This document shows positions 20,901-31,554 of a stretch of DNA of 64,000 nucleotides, piece after piece (the first letter of the stretch is position 1; each line of letters starts with the position of its first letter). The stretch covers positions 124,001 through 188,000 of the forward strand of contig MU006219.1 in assembly GCA_010093685.1 (NCBI GenBank), written 5' to 3'. The notes below the pieces were generated by a model. That model worked only from the letters and a program-made list of their open reading frames with translations, was not told the DNA's origin and made no database searches. The stretch comes from Ophiobolus disseminans. Lineage: Eukaryota > Ascomycota > Dothideomycetes > Pleosporales > Phaeosphaeriaceae. Position numbers and translations under genes: made by a program.

Positions 20901-23900
20901 TTATTCGCAAGCAGGAGGATCTTGATGCTGCCAGAGCGCAGATCGAGGGTTTCCAGAACATTGCACAAGAGGCGGAAGAAGCTCTCAACAAAGCCATCGA
21001 GACACGTGACGATCTTCAAGCCGAGTTGGAGAACGTACAGCAAGAGAAGGACACAGTCATTGCTGACCTGCAACGCAGAGTAGATGCGATCTCGGCCGAG
21101 TTCACTACCACCAACGACGAACTTGTCGAGCTGAGAGGCCAGCATGAACAGGACACTCTGCGTCTGACACAAGAGAAGGAGACTCTTGAAGCAGAAATCG
21201 CCAACCTCAAGACCGATGTCGAGGATTACAAGGGCGAGGCTGAGCGACAGACAGAGTACGTCAAGTCGCAGGCTGATATTGCTACACGCGCGCGACAGGA
21301 CTACGAACACGAGCTTGCCAAGCACGGCGAGACGATGAGCACCCTCCGCACGCTCCGGGACGAGTACAATGACATCAAGTCGGAGATTTCGCATTTCAAG
21401 GCTCAAGCCGAAGCTGCTCGCACCGCTCTCGAGCAGAACGAGGAGCATTGGAAGTCCACCCAAAGCCAGTACGAGAGCCAGATTGCCGAGGCCAAGCGTA
21501 CCTACGACGACATGAAGCGACACAACAAGACGCTCTTGCAACAGTTCGACAACTACAAAGCCCAAATAAATGATCTGAAGACTAACCGGGCTACCATGGC
21601 CACGGGCGTTGCTAATGGCGAGGACCCGAACTCGAGCAAGCTGGACGAGATCAACACTTTCTTGAAGTCCGAGAAGGACGCTCTGGAGATTCAGCTCGCC
21701 ATGAGGGACCAGGAAGCGAAGCGTCTAGATTCAAAACTTACGCACACGCAAAATCAACTCGACCAGATGCGCGAGAAGCTCCACGTTGAACAGTCAAAGA
21801 AGCAAACCTCGGGCGCTGCGACAGATCTCAACAAGCTGCAGAAGCAGATCGAGGACTATAACCTGATCCGTGAGAGTAACACAACTTTGCGAAACGACAC
21901 CGCACGCCTTGAAGCTAAGCTGGCCGAGAAGGTGAAGGAGGTCGAAAACCTGTACAACGAGATGGGGCCCCTCAAGACTCGCATCGAAGAACTTGAAGGC
22001 GAGCTCGAGCTTTCGCAGGGCTATTACGAGCAGGAGCAGAAACAGCGCATGGCCATTGAGGAGCGCTACAACAAGTTCCTGCACCGGTCCGAGCAGATTG
22101 ATCCGAGAGATGTGGAGGCCCTCAAGAAGTCGGTCGAGGAAGCCCAAACTGAGCGCGATCAATTGGCTGAACAGGTCGCTGGGCTTAATGAGCAAATCAC
22201 TAGCCTGCAAACCCAGGTCAACACTCATGGTGGAGACGTTGATGTCGCAGTAACAACTGCTGTCGCAGCCGCGACCGAGGCTGCGGAGAAGAAGGCCAAG
22301 GACGAAGCCAGGCAAAAGTTCAACGCTAGGCATAAAGAGCTGATGGCTGCCCAGAAAGAACGGGATAAGGCCGTGATCGATAGTGTGACAGCTGAACGCG
22401 ACGAGCTACAAAACACCATGACGACCTTACAACAGGAACTTGAAACGGCACGCCAGCAGACGGCAAATGCACAGGCGGAAGCTACCGCGGCTCAGCAGAG
22501 TCTCACGGCATTGCAACTTCAGTTCAACGAAGCCCAATCTCAATTGTCGACGGCTCAGCAACAAGCACGTGCCGCTGAGACCGCCCGCGGCGAAGCTGTT
22601 GCTCGGGCTAGCAACGCAGCCAACGCGAGCTCAGACGTTACCATGGCTGAGGAGGGTCAGATCAACGAGGCTACGTCCGAAGATTCGAATCAACAAGTGG
22701 CGGACTTGCAGAAGAAGATTGAAGAGCTCAAGGCGCAACTGGCCGAAGCTCAGAACCGAGCCTTTAGTGCTGAGAACGATTATTCGAGTCTCAAAGTGAA
22801 GGAGTCTTTCATGCGCGACCAGGTCACCAAGCTTGAGAAGGATGCTGTAAGTTGCTTTGATGAGGATATTTCCGATACTTTACTAACGCACCCCAAGGCC
22901 GATAAGAGCAACCGAATCGTCGAGCTTCAAGAGCAGCTCACAGCCGCCCAGAACCAACCCTCACAATCAACATCGGAGGCGCCCGTCGCTGCATCGTCGC
23001 CAGATGCTGCGCTAACGGCAGAAATCCAGAAGCTGAAAGAGGAGCTTTCCGAAGCACACAATGCTCTTGCAGATGTCAGGAATACTGCTGCTAGCCAACC
23101 ACCAGCCACTGGTACTCAACAAAACACTCAAGAATCAGATGCACAGACCGCTGCCATCAAGGCTGATATCGAGCAACGTGAGGCTAAGTTGAAGGAGCTC
23201 GAAAAGTCACTCACGCAGCGCGAAGCTACCGTAACAAAGAGGGAGGCTGGTACAGATGCCGTTAAGAAGAAGGCAAATGACATGATTAAGACCCGGGCGG
23301 CAGACCATGCTGCGGAGATCAGCCGGCTCAAATCCGAGCACGAGGCTGAGCTCGAACGTGCAAAGCAAGCTGCATCGGCTGCGAGTGTCTCGGAAACTCC
23401 GGCTAACAAAGAGCTACCAAAGACCACAACAGCCTCCACCGCTGACTCAGGTACTGTCGAAGGTTTGCCAGTCGAGACTGCTTCAGATGAGCAAATCAGA
23501 TTTTTCATCCGCGACAATCCGATCGCCAAAAATGTCGTCCAGGCTAATATCCGGAGGCATGTTGGCCCGGTCAACGAAGAGAACACGAAGCTCAAGGTTG
23601 AGGTACAGAACTTGAAGGTGGAGAACGAGACATTGAAGGCGCAAAAGCCAAGTGAGACGAATGTCAAGATTGAGGATGACAGTCAGCAAAGCTCCACGCC
23701 AGATCTACAGGCTGCGCTGGCGAAGGCCCAAGCAGAAGTGCAGCGAGAACGGGACATGTGTGCACAAAAGCTCAAAGTTAAGGACAGCATGGTTGCGCCT
23801 ATTCGAGCTAAGTGGATGGCCATCCAAGGTATCGCCAAAGCAACACCTACACGGGAGGTCGGAAATGCTGTGGAGGAAGCGAACAAGGCAAAGCCGCCGC

Positions 23901-24799
23901 CTGCTGCTCCAGCACAACAACCAAGCCAACCACCGCCCGCTCCGATAGCACAACAACCTGTACAAGCACCATCAGTAGCACAGCCTCAGGCTCCGTCAGC
24001 GTCTGTGGCAGGCCAGCCTTCCGCTGCTCAAGTACCGGACCAGCTGCAACGACAGCAATCGACATCTTTTGCGAACAACGCCGCTCAGGCGAGCGGCATG
24101 AATGCGCCAGGTACACAAGGCCCGCGACCCATGTTTGGTCAACCCGGGAATTTGTTCCTGCAGGGTAATCAGAGCAGTGTCCCAAGCCCATTCTCACAAG
24201 TCGCTCAACCTGGTGGCGGCAACTCATTTGTGCAAGGCGGTCAAAACAACTCAGCCAACCCCTTCATCCAGGCAGCCCAGCAAGGTCGAGGCCACGCACC
24301 GCCGAGCTTTGGCATACCAGCCCAGCAGCGTCCGCCCCAACAACAGCCCCAGCAACACCTAACCGGCGGCCGCGGTCGAGGCGACGGCATGGGTACCGGC
24401 CCCGGCGCCCTCCAAACCCTTATCGGCAACCAATCCAGCATCCCCCGCGGCGGCGCAAGTAACATCCCCGTCCCCGGCGGCGGACGCGGACGCGGTGGAA
24501 ATGCTCCACAAGTCCAACAACCACAACAGCAACCCTCTCAACTCCCGAATATTAACACGCAAAACCACAACGCGTCGCAGATTGGCCGTGGCGGTAATCG
24601 TGGCGGGAGAGGCGGAGGCGGACGTGGCGGCATGGCTAGCCCGAGAGGGAATTTGAATCCTGGTGCGGTGCAGTTTCAACCTAATACGCAGGGTATGGGG
24701 CGCGGGCAGAAAAGGGGGGCGGAGGATGAGGGTGATGGCGGGAATAGGGGCGGGAAGAGACCGCGTGGGAGGGGCGGACAGGGTGGGGGTGGGGAGTAG
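17904..24799 (+). CDS. MLP1: Nuclear basket nucleoporin, MLP1/TPR homologue
   Basis: Three exons: 17904-18192, 18243-22846 and 22898-24799. Introns are 18193-18242 (50 nt, GTGAGT..GCAG) and 22847-22897 (51 nt, GTAAGT, CTAAC branch, CAAG). The total is 2265 codons (2264 aa). Almost the whole first 1900 residues are predicted coiled coil, with the MLP/TPR signature region QSMWKTIEARLTERNQELID at about residue 810. The C-terminal third becomes disordered: A/P/Q-rich, then N/G-rich, then RGG-type repeats (GRGGNRGGRGGGGRGG, KRPRGRGGQGGGGE). The protein forms the filaments of the nuclear-pore basket and takes part in mRNP quality control and export. Start: ATG in ACCATGGCG right after a pyrimidine-rich leader. 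Confidence 0.92.
22847..22897 (+). other. Small in-frame intron of the MLP1 gene
   Basis: The 51 nt begin GTAAGT, contain TACTAAC 14 nt before the end and finish CCCCAAG, all good fungal splice signals. The length is divisible by three and the frame has no stop, so retention would insert 17 residues (VSCFDEDISDTLLTHPK) into the coiled coil. The inserted sequence breaks the heptad-rich composition, which supports removal in the mature mRNA. Confidence 0.8.
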
Positions 24800-25855
24800 A
24801 TGGGAGTAGGAAGGGGTTTTTTTTGTGTGAAGGAAAACGGATGGACGGATGAGATGAGATGAGATGGGATGGGATGGAAGGGATGCGTATGTGTGTTATA
24901 TTAGTCTAGGCATTTTCTGCAGGCGTTACATCGATTCGAATTTGTCTCGTTGATTCAATGATCCCGTTCGAACATGTGACTTTGAAGTGCTTATCTACGC
25001 CACTATCTCCATCCAAGACCGCAGTTCTTGTCTTGGTGATATACAAGGCTGTCTATCCTCAGCGTATTCACGACAGCGCATTTAAATCTTAATACTTTAT
25101 CATCGTTGTCTGGCGTGAAGCGTCTGCGCTGCGTTTCTGCGTAGTTGAAGCTAGAGGCTCTGCTTGAAGGATGCGGCTTTGCAGGGAATGCTTGATGAGA
25201 GAGGATGGAATGGAATTAGAATAGAAAAGAATAGAAAAGAAGGCGCGAAATGTATGGAAATGGGGTGGGAATTTTATGCATAACAACGGAGTGTGGGACT
25301 TTTGGCTTCGAGGGGTTGTGAGAATAGGCGAGTATATATAGAGAGCGCATTAGATGTGTGCATAATCTTAACCTTAGATGCACTTTTTCCTATCGACTAG
25401 ACGGGTTTTATGGGAGACCCGACGGCATGCGAGTCTTCGCGCACACTGCTGAGATATCTATGGATACAAAGTGAGGTACCGAGTCGCACGCGGTTTGGTG
25501 GATGAGGCGACGGCGTTAGAGTAAGACTACTAGATAAGTAGGATGAATTTTGGAAAGGATTCGCCTTGGAGAGAATACTTTACTTCTTACGTAGGAGAGT
25601 GGATAGCGAGATGTGCAAAGGCTGCGTATCTCCCCTCAGGCTTGATGTGCTCCTACTTGGGCGTCTCTTTTATATGGCACCGCGCTATTTCCTTAGCTGG
25701 GTTCATCGGGTGATGGGGATTAGAGAGATGCAAGTTGTACTTTTAATTGTCCTTGTGTTCGAGACCATGGTAGCGTAGTATACGATGTCTCACGCGCCTT
25801 GTCTTTCCCTCAAACGAGAAGCCTCATATTGTCGCTTGAAAGTCACCTCTTCATT
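24800..25855. other. Intergenic with short GATGA repeat and a diverged repeat copy
   Basis: A GATGA/GATGG pentanucleotide run lies at about 24846-24882 in the MLP1 3' flank. Near 25060-25135 there is a diverged copy of the motif found at 28.9-29.4 kb (GTTGTCTGGCGTGAAGC core). No gene recognised; the frames at 25566-25778 have no domain. Confidence 0.45.
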
Positions 25856-26270
25856 TCAGACCACTGCTCTCCAGGCTTCATTTAACAGTTGAGCATCATC
25901 CACCTCGGACTCCACAGTGTCAAGCATCTTCTCACGCTCGGTATCGCGCATAGTCTTCGTATGGTCGAGTGCAGCTTTACATTGCTTCGTTCCGACCCTC
26001 GAATGCTTTCGTCGTAGTCGCGGGCAACGTAGGCTGTAGAGGCTTCGTATTCTACGACCCGCTTCGAAGGCTTTGCGCTCCCGCCGGTGGCGCTTCCATG
26101 CTCGATGACCCCTTGCAGGCGGACGACTTCACGTTCATGCTGCGCGGATTCGTCGATACAGATCTACAGCCACTCGCGCAGCATCGCCCGCGCTTTCTGC
26201 TCCATTACCGCACCTTGCATCGAAACTTCGATGCGAGACTTTGCTTCTTAAAGCTTGGGGTCCATGTATG
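25856..26270 (-). pseudogene. Decayed coiled-coil gene remnant
   Basis: Reading the minus strand, one frame gives EQKARAMLREWL, a stop, then ESAQHEREVVRLQGVIEHG and VVEYEASTAYVARDYDESI. After an apparent frameshift near 25975 another frame gives TMRDTEREKMLDTVESEVDD and ends at 25856. The charged heptad-like pattern resembles a coiled-coil protein fragment with one nonsense codon and one frameshift. No family is recognised. Chance frames are a real alternative, so confidence is low. The Fot1/pogo element starts 110 bp away. Confidence 0.3.
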
Positions 26271-26379
26271 TTACGGAGTATCTTCTCGTTCTTCCGCAGG
26301 TTCTCTCGAATTTCCCTGGGGGTTGGGGAGGGACGCGGAGATACGTAATGCGGTATCCTGTCTAGCTTCGCGGTACCTA

Positions 26380-28466
26380 CCGAGCTAACCGGCGTGGCGA
26401 GCCACCCCACCACGACAACAACTAAACTTCAACACGCGATAACTCCACCAATATAAGCTCAATTGAGGCTGCGCTTGCAGCTATAGAATCGCTGAAGCCT
26501 GGAGAGAAGTTTAGCTATCGCCAAATTGCAGCAAAGTATCACTGTAATTGTACAACGCTTGCGCAGAGGCATTAAGGCGTCCAAGCCTCATGCCGCACCA
26601 AAGCAGAAAACCAGCAAGCGCTCCACCCCCAGCAAGAGAAGGAGCTCCTACGCTATATAGAGCGCCTTACAAGGCAAGGCTTACCTCCCTCACGGCCTAT
26701 GATACGACGCTTTGCTTCAGATATCACGAAAAAAGAGCTAGGAACAGGCTGGGTTAATCGCTTTGTCCAGCGCTACAACGTCCATCTCATCTCACGCTGG
26801 GTGACTGGGATTGATTGCGCGCGCCACCAGGCTGACTCTATATCAAAGTATAGCCTCTACTTCGAGCTTCTACGCAGTAAGCTCAGCCAATACAATCTTG
26901 AGCCTCATAATATATACAATATGGATAAGAAGGGCTGTATGCTAGGAATACTTACTCGCTCAAAGCAGGTGTTCAGCAGGAGGCTATATGAGGAGGGGAA
27001 GATCAAGGCTCACATCCAGGATGGCAATCGAGAGTGGATAACCCTGCTGGCCTGCATATGCGCTGATGGATCAGCCCTTGCACCTGCCCTAATATATCAA
27101 TCAGCCTCAGGCTCAATACAGGATACCTGGCTACAAGCTCTGAGACCTGAGGATCAAGTATATATATCCTCCTCACCTTCTGGCTGGACGAACAACGATA
27201 TAGGGCTATCCTGGCTCAAACAAGTGTTTGATCGATCTACAAAGGAGAAGGCAGGGCAGAGCTATCGATTACTCATCCTTGATGGCCATAGATCTCATCT
27301 CACAATGGATTTTATTGAGTACTGCAATCAGAATAGAATCCTCCTTGCAGTGTACCCACCTCATTCAACTCATACCCTCCAGCCGCTTGACATCGTCATG
27401 TTCAAGCCATTCTCAACAGCCTACTCAAACCAGGTCGCTGCGTTCATGGAGAGGTGCCAAGGGCTCACATCTATAAGTAAGAGGGACTTCTATCCTATGT
27501 TTATGGCTGCCTGGGAGGCCTCATTCAAGAAAGAGACTATACTTAAGGCTTTTGAAGCGACTAGCCTCTCACCTCTCAACCCAGAGGTGATACTCAAACG
27601 ATTCAATCAGCCAGCTCAATCCGGCCAATCAAGTGATAGCGACTCCTCAGACTTGAGCGCCTCAGACTGGCGGAAAACTGAGCGCCTTCTACGCCAGGTA
27701 GTATGTGACAGAAGTGATCCACGAGCTCAAAAGCTCAGCCAAGCCTTCCATTCTATCTCAGTTCAGAAAAGCCTCCTCACACACAAGGCTCAAGGCCTTA
27801 TGCAAGCTCTTGTTAATAAGAGGCAGCGTAGAAAGCGAGGCAAGGCTCTGCCTCTAGAGGTAGAGGAGGACTATCATGGTGGAGCTAAATTCTAGTCCCT
27901 AAGGAAGGTAAATGAGGCACGTGATCGCCTGCTTCAACAAGGGCTTGAACAAGAGCAACTACAACACTAGAGAGCTGAGGCAGCTTGCCTACGTGAAGTG
28001 AAGAAGCAGGAGAAGCTTCAGGCAGCTCAACAGAAGCGTGCAGCAAGGGCAGCAGCTTAAATAATAAGGCAGGAGGAGAAGGCTCATAAGGCTGCTGATC
28101 GAGCCTTACAACAGGCAGCTTGTAGGACTCAACAACAACTCTAGCAAGCTCAAAAAACTGCCCAAAGAGGCAAGAGGAGAGACCTCAAGGCAGCTACTAA
28201 GGCAGGCTCAAAAAAGAGAGCAGCTGCGCAGCCTCAGAGTGGTGATGATGCCTCAGGTGCTGCAGCAGGCCCACCACCATCTCAATCACGACACGGCCAA
28301 GCAATTAAGCTCCCAGCAAAAGATAGATAGCTATATATATCAATCAAGGCCTCTAGAAATTAACACTAGAAAATGTTGCGATAGTAGCGATTGTACGTGG
28401 CTTAATAGCCTCAAGTTTGGTGTTGGTGTTGGTGTTCAAAGTGGCTCGCCACGCCGGTTAGCTCGG
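26380..28466 (+). mobile_element. Fot1/pogo-type DNA transposon, copy 1
   Basis: 2087 bp bounded by perfect 26-bp terminal inverted repeats (26380-26405 and 28441-28466) that begin CCGAGCTAACCGGCGTGG and end GAGCCAC. A TA dinucleotide flanks both ends (26378-26379 and 28467-28468), the target duplication expected for the Tc1/mariner/pogo superfamily. It carries one degenerate DDE transposase on the plus strand. It is structurally complete but coding-dead. It shares its transposase family with the element at 52781-54903, but the terminal repeats differ apart from the outer CCGAG and inner GAGCCAC, so the two belong to different subfamilies. Confidence 0.9.
26453..28250 (+). pseudogene. Fot1/pogo transposase, inactivated (copy 1)
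   Basis: The frame aligns codon for codon with copy 2. The start codon is ATA where copy 2 has ATG. CAA has become TAA near 26572, TGG has become TAG at 27893-27895, and further TAG/TAA codons follow in the C-terminal part. The central 399 codons are still open. Domain order: psq/CENP-B-type DNA-binding helices, then a DDE_1 catalytic core. The catalytic aspartates are visible in YNMDKKG (the usual Glu after Asp is Lys), LLILDGHRSH and HTLQPLDIVMFKP (the DDxD pattern of pogo). The C-terminus is a K/Q/A-rich tail. The nonsense changes fit RIP-type CpA to TpA. Confidence 0.88.
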
Positions 28467-28940
28467 TACAGTCCCTCGTCAAAAGTTTGTTCCGCGAAGC
28501 GAATTCTCACCAAAACACCCACATTTCACAGTCAATTATCTCAACAACTACTTATTTAAATCACCTCAGATTAATACTATAGACGTATCTATATGTCGCG
28601 ACACTACATACAAGAGCGTTAGTAATTTAAATAATAGTTATTCAAGTGAGAGAGGTATAAAGTGAGGCAAGTTTGATTTTCCTTCAATTTGTATGAGAAA
28701 TCGGCAAAATCAGGTCTAAAAACGCCGACTTTGACTTCACACCTGCGCCATAGAGCACCTTGTGGTTATTATTACACGAGACGAATGTCAATAGAAGTTT
28801 CCCTAATCTGGTGTATTGGATTTGAATCTGAGCAAATTCGAATTTGTGGTTACTGACTTAGTATTATCTCAAAGATCAGACGTTTTTGGTGAGGCTTGGT
28901 GTGGAAATCAGCGCGCGGAAGAAACTTTTGAACTAGTACT
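28467..28940. other. AT-rich intergenic, no gene
   Basis: Right flank of the transposon; AT-rich with short frames only. Nothing recognisable. Confidence 0.45.
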
Positions 28941-29430
28941 GTAGGTATGCATGGCTGCGTGTAGGATTCAACATAGCGTATTGCTGCTGTCTGGCGTGGA
29001 GGTTGGGTATGTGTGTATTTTTTTTAGTCTTGCTACGCTGCGCTAGAGGTAGAGGTCGGTGACGCGTAAACAGCGAAGATAGAATGGACCACCCTGTCTA
29101 CCTTTGCAGTGCTTTTTGGCTGTGTTTTGGATTGAGGATAGCGCGTTGTTGTTGTCTTGCGTGAAGCTTAGGCATGTGTGGATATCTGTACGTGTTTATA
29201 CTTGGTATTACTACTTAGTATTATTAGCATTTCCTAGTAGATCTTCTAGCCTACGCGTTAGAGTGGGGGAGTAGGGAGATCGAGAGTAACACGTAAACCT
29301 AGACCCTAAAACACTACTCTGTCTACCTTCGCAGTACTTTTAGCTGTGTGTTTGATTAGGGATAGCGCGTTGTCGTTGTCTGGTTTAAAGCTTCCGCGTT
29401 GAAGGTGGAGGTGGAGGTGACGCGTAAACA
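28941..29430. repeat. Diverged direct repeats, unit about 220 bp
   Basis: The block (T/A)AGCGCGTTGTTGTTGTC followed by TGGCGTGAAGCTT recurs near 28974, 29141 and 29364. It is preceded by CTGTCTACCTT(T/C)GCAGT near 29093 and 29315, and by CGTAAAC near 29069, 29293 and 29424. Intervals of 222-224 bp separate the last two full copies; the first is partial. A further partial copy lies near 25095. No coding capacity is seen. Confidence 0.55.
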
Positions 29431-29701
29431 CGTGCACGATCGGCCGCTAAACACGCAGGTCCCGCACGAGCCGCGGATGTCGCTAGCTTCCACCCCGCAA
29501 CCTTGGAACACGGGCGTGCTGGCTTCTGGGCTGAACCTTGGAAGCTTGCTGACCTCCAAACACCCGTATTGGAGCTTCACATCACGACCACCCTTGTTGT
29601 TTGCCCCTCATGGCGCGCCCTTGAGCCTCCCCTACTACTTTTATTCTTATCTATCCACACATCCTGGCGCCGGTCTGGGTATTTGCACTTGAGCTGAGAG
29701 G

Positions 29702-31256
29702 ATGGCGCGCTCAAGCAGCGCAGGCGCGAGCGTGACGCTTGGAGGCATGTCGATGAAGAGTATTAGTCTTGTTACTGTGAGTACTGGAAGGGAGGGTGGA
29801 GGAAGGGGGTGGAAGATGGGTAGGAGAGGGGGGAAGGAGGGGATGACAAGGGGGTTTAAAGAAGGAACATGGCTGATTTGTGGAGTTTAGTTGACGGTGC
29901 AGAATTCGGCGTTGATATTGGTATGCGCGTTCCCACCCACCACGACAAAACAAACACGGAAGATGGCCCATCTGACGACAGTAGATCATGCACTACTCGC
30001 GGATAATGCCCCTCGTAGACGGCCAGCGCTATCACACCAGCACGAGTGTGTTCTTGAACGAAGTTATAAAACTTGGTATAAGTTTGGCCATGGTGCGTAT
30101 GCGTCTCGGAAAGACAGTGGGAATAGAAGCTGACCGCATCCTGCAGGCCCTCCACGAACTATCCCAAACCCACCCCTCCACCTCCATATCCACGCTCCTC
30201 TCAACCCTCAACTCCTCCATCCTCAGCAAATCCAGCGCACCCCTCGCCATCCCCGCCGTCCTCTACACAATACAAAACACACTGCAATACGTAGCCGTTA
30301 GCAACCTCGACGCGGCGACGTTCCAGGTCACATACCAGCTCAAGATCCTGACGACCGCCATGTTCAGCGTCGCGATGCTGGGCCGCAAGATTTCGGCCAG
30401 GAAGTGGGTGGCGCTCGTGCTGCTGGGCGTGGGCGTGGCGATTATACAAGTGCCGCAGTACACATCTTCTACATCAACGGAGGGGGTGGGGGGAAACTGG
30501 GCCAAGACATTCGAAGACTTCAAAAGACTAGGAAGCGTAACTGCACACAAATTACGCTCACCCCGCAGCGAACCAAACACCCATACCGGAATGAACTCGC
30601 ACATCGGCCTCCTCGCCGTGCTAACATCCTGCATCCTATCCGGACTCGCGGGCGTAACATTCGAGAAGATTTTGAAATCCTCATCCTCCACCCCATCCGC
30701 TCCGCCCACAACGTTATGGATCCGCAACTGCCAGTTATCGTTCTGGTCGCTATTCCCCAGCCTGTTCTGGGGCGTATTGTATAATGACGGCGCGGCGATA
30801 CAACGCACGGGCTTCTTCGCGGGGTATAATACCGTTGTGTGGGCGGCGATTGCGTGTCAGGCTGCGGGGGGCATTGTGGTGAGCTTGACGATTAACTATG
30901 CAGATAACATTGCGAAGAATTTTGCTACTAGTGTTAGTATTGTTGGGAGTTGTATTGCGAGTGCGTGGTTCTTTAATTTTAGGGTTACGCCTTCTGTAAG
31001 TGCACCTCAAATTCTGTCCTTGGCTCTTGAAATACCGGGAATTTGGATGAGAAAATTTGCTGACAAGAAACAGTTCTTCGTTGGCACGTGTGTTGTGCTG
31101 TTTGCGACGTATCTCTACACTAAGCCTGAGCGCACGCCGCAGCTGTTCAAGGACGCGGAGAAGGAGGGGAGTCCGGTTGCGTTGCAGTATGTGGATGTTC
31201 CGGGGATGGAGGGCGCTTCGAATCATAAGCGTGCGATGTCGAAACGGGAGGCTTGA
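29702..31256 (+). CDS. UDP-galactose/nucleotide-sugar transporter (SLC35A type)
   Basis: Four exons: 29702-29776, 29891-29920, 29985-30995 and 31074-31256, giving 432 aa. Introns are 114 nt (G-rich), 64 nt and 78 nt, all GT..AG; the 30-nt exon 2 encodes LTVQNSALIL. The splices restore SLVTLTVQNSALIL-IMHYSR, the first-helix signature of the family. Further landmarks are VLYTIQNTLQYVAVSNLDAA, TYQLKILTTAMFSV, and LTINYADNIAKNFATSVSIV near the end. These are diagnostic of the SLC35A/UDP-galactose transporter branch, which imports nucleotide sugars into the Golgi in exchange for the monophosphate. About ten membrane helices are present. The 78-nt intron is in frame without stops, so unspliced mRNA would add 26 residues before the last helix. 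Confidence 0.87.
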
Positions 31257-31554
31257 GGGATGGTGGTAGGGCGATGCCCAGTCCATCAATTCGAGCAGTG
31301 TATATAGTGTTAACAAGACGCTCGAAAGATGAGCAGTGCACTGTTGTGGTTGGTTGTGCGGCGAGGTGAGGTGAGGTCTTCATCGACTCGTCAAGACGCG
31401 ACTTCCCTCCAACGTTCCTTCTCCTTTCGTCTCAACTTCTCTCACGTCACGCGCCATCTTCACCACCCCACATCCCGATTCCTTGTCACCTCATCCCACG
31501 TTCTTCCAGTCGCTCTTTCAAACCTCGCATACGGCTAGCGACGCATGCGTAGCC

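Noticed and set aside
24241..24679. Minus-strand Pro/Ala-rich frames opposite the MLP1 tail
   Set aside because: Mirror of the Gly/Arg-rich tail codons.
30520..30784. Frames on both strands within the nucleotide-sugar transporter
   Set aside because: Shadows of the conserved transporter exon.
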